This document shows positions 35,072 through 43,139 of a stretch of 64,000 bases of DNA, in pieces. Position 1 is the stretch's first letter. Each line of letters opens with the position of its first letter. The notes beneath the pieces are model-generated. The model did no database searches. It was not told the DNA's origin and saw nothing but the letters and a program-made list of their open reading frames with translations. The position numbers and the translations under genes were made by a program. Origin of the DNA: Symbioplanes lichenis (lineage in GTDB: Bacteria > Actinomycetota > Actinomycetes > Mycobacteriales > Micromonosporaceae); assembly GCF_030709675.1 (NCBI RefSeq), contig NZ_JAUZQD010000001.1, positions 62,001 to 126,000 on the forward strand. Direction: 5' to 3'.

Positions 35072-36763
35072 ATGTATGAATTTGTTTCGCGGGCGTCCGC
35101 AGAAAATGCTCTCGGGGAATTGATTCCCCTGTTTCCCGGCCGCTACGGCCTCGAACCGTCGCTCCGGGAGGAGATCGAGACGGCTGGGTCCCAGCTCGGC
35201 GAGCCGGTGCGCCTCGCCGTCGCGGGGTTCATCAAGTGTGGGAAGTCCACGCTCCTGAACGGCCTGCTCGGGCGGCACATAGCGGCTACGGGAATGCTGG
35301 AGACGACCTTCAAGGTCTACGAACTGCGGTTCGGCCGCCCGGAGGAAATCCTGGTCGTACGCGGTGACCAGTTCGGTCATGCCGGGGTCGAACGATACGA
35401 GCTGGCCCGGCTGGCGGAGCTCAGCGTGCGGGACGAGGCTCATCTCGATCGGCTCCGCAGGGTGAGCCGCATCGTCGTACAGCTGGACGAGCCGGCACTG
35501 CGGCACCTCACCCTGATCGACACTCCCGGCCTCGGCAGTGTGTATGGCGAGGACAGCGCCGAAGCCGAACGCGTGTTGCTCGGCGCGGTGGACGACGCGA
35601 CTGTCGATGTCATCAGGCGCGCTGGTCACACCGTCGACGACATCCACCGGACGAGTGCTGACGAAACCGTCCGAGCGGACGCCATGTTCTACGTTCTCAA
35701 ACGCGGGCTGGCCCAGTACGACAGCGCCGTACTCCAATCATTTCTCAGCGGCGACGAGATGCATGGCGGCACGAATCCGCTCCGGACTGTCGGCGTTCTC
35801 AACCAGTGTGATCTCGACTGGTCCGCGGAGAACGCGGATGACGCGGGCATCCATCCGATGGACTACAACCCGCTGCGTCAGGTCGGCATCCCGGCCATCG
35901 AGCGGTTCCTCGGACGGGACGGGCAGGTGAGCCGGCTGTTTCACACTGTCCTGCCCACGGCGGGCCTCGTGGCCGCCGGTGCCCAGTGTCTCGACGAGGA
36001 ACGCTACGGCGACCTGGTGGAACTCGCGCGTGTCCCGCCGGAGACGATCATCAAGCAACTGTCCAGCAACGATCGCTTCCGCAACGACGCGCCGGCCGGG
36101 TCGGCGATCGATGCGAGCCGCCGCGCCCGCCTGGCCGACGAACTCGGCTTGTGGGGGGTGCTCCTGGCGTACCGCTACGTCCGTGACGGCTGCTCGCTGG
36201 CCGAGATCCGGCAGCACCTGGAGACCGACAGCGGCGTGGCAGCGCTGCGCCAGCTCGTCGACGAGCACTTCGCCCGCCACTCCTATCTGATGAAGCTCAG
36301 CAGCGTGCTGGCGAACCTGCGGCAACAAGCCGCCATCTTCCGCAACAGTCTGATGCGGCCCGTGGGCCAGCCCGATCGCGACCGTCTGGACCATCTGTTC
36401 CAGACCCTCGATCGCATCGAGCAGAGTGAGACCGGATTCGCCGAGATCGAGGTCCGCCGGGCTCATCATGCCGGTGAGCTGCTCTTCACGCCGGAAGACG
36501 TCAGCCACATGACCAGGCTCACCGGCGCCCACGGGCGGTCGTGCTCCGAGCGGCTCGGCCGGTCCGCCGCATGGCTGGTGAACCTGAGTGAGCTCGACGG
36601 CGAGGCCGTCGCTGAGATCGCCTACTGGCGCGCCAGGCGGGACGACCCGCACTACGACGCGGCCACGCGGCGCGCCGCCGGCATTCTCTACGACCTGGCC
36701 GAAGAGACCGGTCGCCGGGTCCGCAAGTCGCTGCGCATGCTGTCGTGGGCGCCCGACCTCTGA
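35072..36763 (+). CDS. Dynamin-like GTPase A
   Basis: A 563-aa protein with a dynamin-type GTPase domain in its N-terminal half. G1 is GFIKCGKS (52-59), G2 is probably the Thr in METTF (76-80), G3 is DTPG (150-153) and G4 is NQCD (244-247). The C-terminal 250 residues are helical (stalk-like), with no clear membrane helix. Family members bind and remodel membranes by GTP-driven assembly; here the operon context (GrpE-like, second GTPase, Hsp70-fusion) suggests a joint machine. ATG 35072 with CGGGAG upstream, first gene of the operon. Codon use is slightly less GC-biased than in flanking genes. It could also be called an Era/GTPase-like protein, but the long helical tail favours dynamin. Confidence 0.82.
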   Translation: MYEFVSRASAENALGELIPLFPGRYGLEPSLREEIETAGSQLGEPVRLAVAGFIKCGKSTLLNGLLGRHIAATGMLETTFKVYELRFGRPEEILVVRGDQFGHAGVERYELARLAELSVRDEAHLDRLRRVSRIVVQLDEPALRHLTLIDTPGLGSVYGEDSAEAERVLLGAVDDATVDVIRRAGHTVDDIHRTSADETVRADAMFYVLKRGLAQYDSAVLQSFLSGDEMHGGTNPLRTVGVLNQCDLDWSAENADDAGIHPMDYNPLRQVGIPAIERFLGRDGQVSRLFHTVLPTAGLVAAGAQCLDEERYGDLVELARVPPETIIKQLSSNDRFRNDAPAGSAIDASRRARLADELGLWGVLLAYRYVRDGCSLAEIRQHLETDSGVAALRQLVDEHFARHSYLMKLSSVLANLRQQAAIFRNSLMRPVGQPDRDRLDHLFQTLDRIEQSETGFAEIEVRRAHHAGELLFTPEDVSHMTRLTGAHGRSCSERLGRSAAWLVNLSELDGEAVAEIAYWRARRDDPHYDAATRRAAGILYDLAEETGRRVRKSLRMLSWAPDL

Positions 36764-36811
36764 TCATCCGATGAGCCCGACCTGCGAGTTCCTTGAGGAA
36801 GGTGTGCTGCG

Positions 36812-37402
36812 ATGACCGTGCCTCTACCCGGCTTCGGCGCGAAGCGAGAGCTCCGGCAGGTGACACACGCCGTCTACGAACTGGCCTGCCGGGCGACCGA
36901 ACTGGCCGGTCTGACCGCCCCTTCGCCACCATCGGCGGCGCGGTCCGCCGACGTGCTGGTCCGGCAGACGGATGTCGCGCTCGACGTCCTCGTCGAACGA
37001 AACCGCAACGACCGGCGGGAGGCCCAGCTGCGCCACGAGCAGTGGCAGGCGGAGCGGGTCGAGTGGAGACGGCAGCGCACGGAGATCGCGCTGCGGCTGA
37101 CCGACTTCCGGGAGCGGCTCAGCGCGGTCGGCAGCAGTGCACAAGGGGCGGACCAAGATCCTCTGGTGTGGGCGGTCCAGCACGTCGACGACGCGTTACG
37201 GAGCATCGGCGCCGAGCCGTTCACGGATCAAGGGGCCCTGGACGCCCGCAGGCATCGCGTCGTTTCGAGCCTGCCCGCCGGCCCGGGCCGGGCGGCCCGG
37301 ACGATCGCCTCCTCCACCCGCCCCGGGCTGCTCGTCGACGGCGAGGTGGCGCGTCCCCAGGAAGTGGTCGCTTACCAGGACGGTCCCGATGACAATCTCT
37401 GA
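36812..37402 (+). CDS. GrpE-like coiled-coil protein
   Basis: A 196-aa protein. Residues about 60-110 (DVLVERNRNDRREAQLRHEQWQAERVEWRRQRTEIALRL) are a long coiled coil, followed by a C-terminal segment VQHVDDALRSIGAEPF...RPGLLVDGEVARPQEVVAY which follows the pattern of the GrpE head (GxxxxDxxxH, then R-PxxVxV ending). GrpE proteins exchange nucleotide on Hsp70; an Hsp70-like gene lies two genes downstream. ATG 36812 has GAGGAAGG about 9 nt upstream and is overlapped at ATGA by a 14-codon frame (36771-36815). Last 14 nt overlap the next gene. The head is short and divergent, so exchange activity is inferred, not seen. Confidence 0.62.
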   Translation: MTVPLPGFGAKRELRQVTHAVYELACRATELAGLTAPSPPSAARSADVLVRQTDVALDVLVERNRNDRREAQLRHEQWQAERVEWRRQRTEIALRLTDFRERLSAVGSSAQGADQDPLVWAVQHVDDALRSIGAEPFTDQGALDARRHRVVSSLPAGPGRAARTIASSTRPGLLVDGEVARPQEVVAYQDGPDDNL

Positions 37403-39203
37403 GGAACGCCGGCGGCTTCTCGCCCTCGCGGACGATCTTGGCGCCGACCCGGACAACGTACGGATGACCGGCAGCCTGCTGCAGGAGGCCAGACGGCTGC
37501 TCAACCCCGCGCCCTTCCGGGCCGTGGTCTGCGGCGAGTTCAACATGGGGAAGTCGCACCTTCTCAGTGCGATGGTGAGCAGGCCGCACATCTTCCCGCA
37601 CCATCCCAACGCCACGACTGCCGTCATCACGACGCTCTCCTGGGGCGCACAACCGGTCGCCCGGGTGATCCGGTCGTCGGACGGCACGAGCGCCGACGGT
37701 GCGGGGGCAGCCGACCTGACTCCTGAGCAGGTGCAGAGGTTCATCACGGCCCAGACCGGCCAGGCTCCTGCCGCGGACGAGGGTGGCCAGGTCGTGCTGG
37801 TCGAGATGTCCGCCGCGGTGGAGCGGCTGCGGTCAGGCGTGGTCCTGGTCGACACCCCCGGCCTCGACAGCACCGAACCGTTCCACGACGTCCTGACCCG
37901 GCAGTTCCTCAGCAAGGCCGATGTCGTCCTCTTCACCACCGCTGCCGGGTCGCCGCTCTCCGTTCCCCAGCTGCGTGCGCTCCGGGCCGCCGTGGGAGCC
38001 GGCCCGCTCCCCGTCGTCGTGGTGACCAAGGCGGATCAGGTGGACGCCCAGCCGTTCGCCGACGTCGCCCGTGAGCGGGTGGCCCGGGAGCTGGACGTGC
38101 CCGCAGGAGCCCTCGAGGTCATCATGACGTCCGCACGGCTCGCCCGCGCCGCCGACCGTGACCGTTCGGTGCCGGACCGGGCCGAGTCCGGCGTCGATCT
38201 CGTCTGGGACGCCATCGAGCGACGGCACAAGCGGTGGGTGGCGGCCCGCACCGCGGCCGCGGCGAATTGTCTGCTCACGGCCATCGAGACGATCACGGTC
38301 CCGCTGCGCAGCCGGCACAACGACGAGGAGCTCATCATCCGGCAGCTCCGCGACCTCGCGGCCCTGCGCCACGAAGCGGCCACGGCAGTACCGAGGGAGA
38401 CAGCCGGGGCGATCGAGAGAGTCCGCGCGGACGCGCGAGAGCGTTTCGCGGTCCTGCGGGAGGCCGTCACGGATCAGACCCAGCTGTTCGCCTCCTTCGT
38501 CGACCCGGAGACCTACATCAAGCGCTTCCTCGAAGTGCTGACGACGATCCGGGAAGGAACCGACAAGGCGCTGGATGAGGTCCACAAGGATCTGGTGACG
38601 CGCTGGGCCGATCGCGCGCAGTTCATCATCGAGCTCGACGCCGGATCGCCCCGGCCGGACGACGGCCGCGGTTCCTTCGACACCGCCGATCTTCTGCGCA
38701 ACGCCGGACGACCACCGAGCCTCACGATCGGTTCCCTCCAGGGAGCAGCCGGCGCGGGGAATGTGCTCGCGGCGGCCGGCGGCGGCCTCGGCACGATCAT
38801 CGGCGGGCTGATCGGCGGTGCGATCGCTCCCGGTATCGGCATGGGCGTCGGAGCGTTGCTCGGACACTTCATCGGCTGGGCCGCCGGCCTGCGGGACGAG
38901 ATGGGCAAGGCCCGCACGATCTGGCGGGCGGAGAAGGTCAACGAGCTGACCAGCAAGGCGCCCGGCTGGGTGTCGCACTTCGCCGGGCAGGAGGAGGCCT
39001 GGCTGACCCGATCGGGCGAGACGCTGGCCACCAGGCTGCGCGACCTGGTCGAGTCCGGACTCCGCGAGCAGGAGGCGACCCTGCGGCAGATCCTCAAGGA
39101 TCGGGGCGCCGACCCCGCCACGGTCCGGAGTGATGCCGAGCAGCTGACCATGCTGACCGCGGAAGCAGCCATGGTACGGCGCTACCACAGGGAGGCTTCG
39201 TGA
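37389..39203 (+). CDS. Dynamin-like GTPase B with glycine-zipper membrane segment
   Basis: A 604-aa GTPase: G1 GEFNMGKS (49-56), G3 DTPG (155-158), G4 TKAD (213-216), preceded by ATTAVIT (switch I Thr). The middle is helical (about 280-420). Residues about 455-500 are a Gly/Ala-rich hydrophobic stretch with repeated GxxxG (GGGLGTIIGG, APGIGMGVGALLG), a likely membrane-inserting hairpin, as in bacterial dynamin-like and DUF-type GTPases. The C-terminal helix closes the stalk. ATG 37389 overlaps the GrpE-like gene by 14 nt. Together with GTPase A it forms a hetero pair as in LeoA/DynA-DynB-type systems. Confidence 0.83.
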   Translation: MTISEERRRLLALADDLGADPDNVRMTGSLLQEARRLLNPAPFRAVVCGEFNMGKSHLLSAMVSRPHIFPHHPNATTAVITTLSWGAQPVARVIRSSDGTSADGAGAADLTPEQVQRFITAQTGQAPAADEGGQVVLVEMSAAVERLRSGVVLVDTPGLDSTEPFHDVLTRQFLSKADVVLFTTAAGSPLSVPQLRALRAAVGAGPLPVVVVTKADQVDAQPFADVARERVARELDVPAGALEVIMTSARLARAADRDRSVPDRAESGVDLVWDAIERRHKRWVAARTAAAANCLLTAIETITVPLRSRHNDEELIIRQLRDLAALRHEAATAVPRETAGAIERVRADARERFAVLREAVTDQTQLFASFVDPETYIKRFLEVLTTIREGTDKALDEVHKDLVTRWADRAQFIIELDAGSPRPDDGRGSFDTADLLRNAGRPPSLTIGSLQGAAGAGNVLAAAGGGLGTIIGGLIGGAIAPGIGMGVGALLGHFIGWAAGLRDEMGKARTIWRAEKVNELTSKAPGWVSHFAGQEEAWLTRSGETLATRLRDLVESGLREQEATLRQILKDRGADPATVRSDAEQLTMLTAEAAMVRRYHREAS

Positions 39204-41263
39204 CAGGCACGCAGCGTTTGGCGTACGGGCTCGACTTCGGCATGAGCACGTGCTCCCTGGCCCTCGCCCTCGATGAGGGTGATCCTCGGCTCATCACCGA
39301 TCCGCTCGGGGGAGAAATGCTCATTCCCACGGCGGTCGCCTACCGCGACGGCATGCGGGAGACCGACGCGGGAGCGGCAGCCCTCAATGCCGCGGGTATA
39401 CGGCCGGAGCTGTTCGTGGACAGGTTCAAGCGCCAGATCGGCATCAGTGACCGTATTTTCGTCGGACGGAACGACGTGGCGCTCGTCGAGGTCGTCAGCA
39501 TCATGCTCCGGTTCCTCAGGGACAGCGCCCAACGGGCGGTGCCCGCCGCCCCAGCTCAGGTCGTCCTGACCTGTCCCGCCTCCTGGCGTGCCGACCAGCG
39601 GGAGATTCTCAAGCAGGCAGCGGCGCGCGCCGGCTTCGCCCGGCAACACCTGACCTTGATAGACGAGCCGACCGCGGCCTTCGAATATGCACGGACGCTG
39701 CCCGGGGTCGACGACAGGCGTCCGCTGCTCGTCTACGACCTCGGCGGCAGCACGTTCGACTGCGCTCTGCTGGTACCCGACGACGGCACCGGACGGCCGC
39801 AGCTGTTCCGCAAGGGGCTGGCGGACGTCGGAGGAACGGACTTCGACGAGCAGATCTTCAACGACCTTCTTTCCCGCTATCCGGAGATCCTGCCGCAGCT
39901 CGAAGGCGACGCCGGCGCCGTCCGCCGGTTGAGGCGATCGTGCGAAGGCATCAAACGCCGCCTCTCGAACGACGCCGTGGTGCACGAGAGACTCACTGAG
40001 CTGCCCACCCAGCCTGTGGTAACGGTGCATCGCGACACCTTCGAACGGATGGTGGGTCACCAGATCAGCCGGACGATCGAGGTCTGCCGGTCGCTCCTGG
40101 ACGACGCCGCGATCAGCCCCCAGCAGCTGGGTGCGGTGCTGCCTGTCGGCGGATCGTCGCACATCCCGTTGGTCCGCTCCCGGCTGAACGAGTTGGTTCC
40201 GGGCGCGGTCGTGGACGTGCCGGCGCCGGAGTTTGCGGTCGTGCTGGGGGCCGTGGCGATCGCCCAGGATCGCCAGTACACCGACAGCTCACGGCACGAA
40301 TCCTCGCCGGAGGTCTTCGCCGAGCCGGCCGACGACAGGCCCGCGAAGATAGTCGGTGTGCCGGCGGCACCCGGCCGGCCCGGCAAGTCCGGGCTCATCA
40401 CCACCTGGTTCTTCTTGCTGCTGTGGTCGAGCGCCCTGGTCGGCCTGGCTGTGCTCCACTGGGTGCCGGCAGTGATCGCGGCCGCGATCGCCTCGGCGCT
40501 GGCCGCCGCGGCGGGACTGGTGCACCAGACGCCACGTCCCCGATCCGCCGGCTGGGTGTTCTACACCGCGGCGGTGCTCGGCGGGATGATACTGCCTGTC
40601 GGTGCCGCTGTGGTCCACGGCTACAGGGGCGAGTGGTCTCTCACCGCCTGGTCGGCCGGAATTCTGGTCGGTGCGGTCATTTCCTGCATCTCCCTCGTCC
40701 TGGCCACGGAAGACTGGGAAGGGTTCGAGGCCAGACGTCAGGACTTCGAGCGGCAGACCTCGGCGGCGAATCGGGTACGGCGCCAGCGGTGGTTCGGCAC
40801 GGGCGAGCCTCCCGCGTTCCTCGAGCGGCTGCTGACCATCCCGGCGGTGCGGATCTTCGAGCTGAGCACAGCCTCCGACGGCTTCCAGTACGCCGTCTCG
40901 AGCGGCAGTCTCGTGTTGCTCGTCCACATGGCACCCTCGCTGCAGGCACGCCCGGCGATGGCCGCGGCCGTCAAACCGTGGACCGTCTCGCTCGCCAAGG
41001 CGGAGGTCGCCGGCTTCATCGTCTTCGACAGCACCCGGGTGCCCCGGCTGTCCGAGCAGACTCGAGCCCGCCTGGGCGCCCAGCCCGTCACCACCCGGAC
41101 CTTCGCCGACGTGGTCGGCAACTGGCTGGCCGAGCAGGAGACGATCGACATCCGCACAGTCGCGCACCTACTGGCCGAGTCGGACCGCCGCGCGACCCGA
41201 GGGCGCGTCCCCGCTTCCCGCCTCCACACACTTACGTACCCGAATGACCGCCTCACCCGATGA
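39200..41263 (+). CDS. Hsp70 ATPase domain fused to four membrane helices and NERD-like domain
   Basis: A 687-aa chimera. Residues 8-360 form an Hsp70 nucleotide-binding domain: phosphate-1 GLDFGMSTCS (10-19), DEPTAAFEYA (155-164), phosphate-2 YDLGGSTFDCALL (179-191) and adenosine motif PVGGSSHIPLVR (315-326). There is no substrate-binding beta-sandwich. Four membrane helices follow (about 399-420, 422-442, 452-474, 482-502). The final part (about 535-660), FLERLLTIPAVRIFEL...FIVFDST...NWLAEQ, resembles NERD domains of actinobacterial Hsp70-linked or Topo-type proteins, but the usual D...ExK-type residues appear replaced (YAVSSGSLVLLVHMA), so nuclease activity is unlikely. GTG overlaps the upstream stop (GTGA at 39200-39203). 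Confidence 0.8.
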   Translation: MTGTQRLAYGLDFGMSTCSLALALDEGDPRLITDPLGGEMLIPTAVAYRDGMRETDAGAAALNAAGIRPELFVDRFKRQIGISDRIFVGRNDVALVEVVSIMLRFLRDSAQRAVPAAPAQVVLTCPASWRADQREILKQAAARAGFARQHLTLIDEPTAAFEYARTLPGVDDRRPLLVYDLGGSTFDCALLVPDDGTGRPQLFRKGLADVGGTDFDEQIFNDLLSRYPEILPQLEGDAGAVRRLRRSCEGIKRRLSNDAVVHERLTELPTQPVVTVHRDTFERMVGHQISRTIEVCRSLLDDAAISPQQLGAVLPVGGSSHIPLVRSRLNELVPGAVVDVPAPEFAVVLGAVAIAQDRQYTDSSRHESSPEVFAEPADDRPAKIVGVPAAPGRPGKSGLITTWFFLLLWSSALVGLAVLHWVPAVIAAAIASALAAAAGLVHQTPRPRSAGWVFYTAAVLGGMILPVGAAVVHGYRGEWSLTAWSAGILVGAVISCISLVLATEDWEGFEARRQDFERQTSAANRVRRQRWFGTGEPPAFLERLLTIPAVRIFELSTASDGFQYAVSSGSLVLLVHMAPSLQARPAMAAAVKPWTVSLAKAEVAGFIVFDSTRVPRLSEQTRARLGAQPVTTRTFADVVGNWLAEQETIDIRTVAHLLAESDRRATRGRVPASRLHTLTYPNDRLTR

Positions 41264-41334
41264 CCGCCCACCGCCCTCCCCGCCCCCGTCCCAACCGAGC
41301 CCTCCCGCAGGCGCCGCGGCGCGGGCACCGGGGC

Positions 41335-41376
41335 GCGGGTGGCATGGTGCGGGTGGCATGGTGCGGGTGGCGAAGC
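41335..41376. repeat. Three tandem 14-bp repeats near tRNA-Val
   Basis: GCGGGTGGCATGGT occurs twice in tandem followed by a third copy GCGGGTGGCGAAGC, and a further related GTGCGGGTGGCGAAGCC about 50 nt on. The 263-bp stretch between the Hsp70 stop (41263) and the tRNA holds nothing else that I can name. Confidence 0.8.
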
Positions 41377-41526
41377 CACCTTCCAGCCCAGTCCACCACG
41401 ACGAACGAGTGCGGCAGTGGGGGTGCGGGTGGCGAAGCCCCCGCCACGCGAAGGCCGAAGGCCGAGCAATGAAAAAAGCGGCAGCCCGGCTCACGCTTTC
41501 CGTGAGCACAAACCACCGCTGACGCG

Positions 41527-41598
41527 TGGGCGATACTGGGATCGAACCAGTGACCTCTCCGGTGTGAACGGAGCGCTCTCCCGCTGAGCTAATCGCCC
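41527..41598 (-). tRNA. tRNA-Val (anticodon CAC)
   Basis: Reading the minus strand from 41598, the acceptor stem GGGCGAT pairs with ATCGCCC (7 bp); the D-arm holds TTAGCTCAGCGGGAGAGC. The anticodon stem CTCCG/CGGAG encloses TTCACAC, giving anticodon CAC (Val, codon GUG). The T-arm is CTGGTTCGATCCCAG. CCA is not encoded. Its 3' end faces the dynamin operon. Confidence 0.97.
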
Positions 41599-41659
41599 TC
41601 AACGGATTGGAACTCTACCGGACGCCGGCCCCGGTGCGCGAACCAGGGTCGGCGCGTCC

Positions 41660-42139
41660 TCACTTGCCGGTCAGGAAGTCCATGATCACGGTGTAGAGGT
41701 TGATGTCGAGGGACAGGTAGACCGAGGCCCAGACCACCGCGCTGATGAAGACGAAGCCGACGAGGCCGATCAGGGCGCGCATGGCCAGGGACTGCTTGAG
41801 GACCCACTGCGTCCACGCGTTGACGTGTTTGCGGGTGAAGTGCAGGAGGCGCTTGGCCCAGGCGAACTCGACGGACCAGATCGCCAGGCCGAGGATCACC
41901 ACGGCCCAGCCGGGGCCGGGGAACGGGATCATGATGATGCCCGCGACGACGACGATGGTGCCGAGGACGCCTACGCCGATCTTGAGGGCGAGGCGGCCGC
42001 CGGGGGTGGCGCGGATGCGGTCGAGGGCACCCAGGGGCGAGTGCGGAGAGTGATGGTGGGCCTCCGCGTCGTGAGCTGCGGGGGAAACCGCAGGTGAGAC
42101 GGCGGCGGAGGAATCGGACGAGGGGTCGGATTGGGACAT
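41660..42139 (-). CDS. PGPGW-type transmembrane protein
   Basis: A 159-aa membrane protein with the defining PFPGPGWAVVILGLAIW segment (PGPGW domain; the TIGR02611 type group common in Actinobacteria). A hydrophilic, His-rich N-terminus (SPHSPLG) precedes two to three helices (IGVGVLGTIVVVAGIIMI, the PGPGW helix, and LIGLVGFVFISAVVWASVYL). ATG 42137-42139 is used; a GTG at 42152-42154 is possible. Function of the family is unknown. It is divergent from the SsgA-family gene across a 300-bp gap in which I recognise no motif. Confidence 0.9.
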   Translation of the reverse strand: MSQSDPSSDSSAAVSPAVSPAAHDAEAHHHSPHSPLGALDRIRATPGGRLALKIGVGVLGTIVVVAGIIMIPFPGPGWAVVILGLAIWSVEFAWAKRLLHFTRKHVNAWTQWVLKQSLAMRALIGLVGFVFISAVVWASVYLSLDINLYTVIMDFLTGK

Positions 42140-42455
42140 CTCGTTCACTTTCACGGCAAAGATCTCGGGTTCCCGCTCATTTCATCCCCCAGTGTTCCCT
42201 TCCCCCGTCACTACCCGGGAGGAATGGACGTTACCGGAGTGAGTCAACTGCTGAACCACCCGACGCCGGGCGGAACCGAGTACTTGGGCAAAGCGCGGCA
42301 AGATACCGTTTCACGGCTTCCCCTGAGGCCAAATCGGATCCGTCTTCCCACTACTGGGTGAGATCAGCGTATGGCGGAGCGTAATGACAAGGATCACCTG
42401 AGTATGGGAAACGCGGGGTTACCCACCTCGCAGCGGTGCCGGGGGGAGTTCGTCC

Positions 42456-42887
42456 ATGAGTACCATCCGTCCAACGACCGTCGAGGTCGAAACTTCGCTG
42501 CGGCTCGTAGCGCCTGATGCCACGGCCCTGCCCGTGCGTGCCAGTCTGCGGTACGACCCAGCCGACCCGTATGCGGTACACGTTTTGTTCCATGCGGAAT
42601 CAGCCGGTGGGGAAGCCGTGAGCTGGTCCTTCGCACGGGAACTGCTCGTGACCGGGCTCGATGAGCCGGCGGGCATCGGGGACGTCCGGGTGTGGCCGTG
42701 GGCCACGCCGCGGGGCGACTTCGTGGCCCTGGCGCTGTCGTCACCCGACGGCAACGCCCTGTTCGAAGTGCCGCGCAGTGTCCTGGTCCGGTTCCTCCGG
42801 CGCACCTATGTGGTGGTGCCGCGGGGCCGGGAGTCCGATCACCTGGACGTGGACGCTGCCGTCAACCGGCTGCTCGCCGGTCGCTGA
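42456..42887 (+). CDS. ssgB: SsgA-family (SsgB-like) sporulation/cell division regulator
   Basis: A 143-aa protein of the SsgA-like protein (SALP) family: VEVETSLRLVAPDATALPVRASLRYD, PYAVHVLFH, WSFARELL and DVRVWPW are near-invariant in this family, unique to morphologically complex actinomycetes. In Streptomyces, SsgB recruits FtsZ to future septa. The extended, highly conserved sequence fits the single SALP of Micromonosporaceae, which have few or no aerial hyphae. ATG 42456 with GGGGGGAG upstream. Followed by a canonical terminator. The symbol is given by similarity to the broadly conserved SsgB and is provisional. Confidence 0.93.
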   Translation: MSTIRPTTVEVETSLRLVAPDATALPVRASLRYDPADPYAVHVLFHAESAGGEAVSWSFARELLVTGLDEPAGIGDVRVWPWATPRGDFVALALSSPDGNALFEVPRSVLVRFLRRTYVVVPRGRESDHLDVDAAVNRLLAGR

Positions 42888-42971
42888 CGACGAGATCACG
42901 CAATAACCCGCGTCGATCGGACCGGCCGGCGCCGGCCGAACGGACCCGGGGGCGACAAAGGGATTTACGGG

Positions 42972-43015
42972 GCGACCCGCGTGGATACTGCCGGTCCACG
43001 CGGGTCGCTCTTTTT
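42972..43015 (+). terminator. Canonical Rho-independent terminator after ssgB
   Basis: A 14-bp perfect stem GCGACCCGCGTGGA (42972-42985) / TCCACGCGGGTCGC (42995-43008), 9-nt loop, then TCTTTTT (43009-43015). It is the only terminator in the window with a real T-tract. Confidence 0.95.
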
Positions 43016-43139
43016 GCGTACGAAAGAGAAGTCGTTTTTGTCCGCCGGAATGCGCTGCTTTCCGGATTGTCTGTCGGAACTCCGCCCACCTGGAGATCCG
43101 GGCGTGCATCCCAGGTCAAGGCCCGATACCGTCGCCTCG

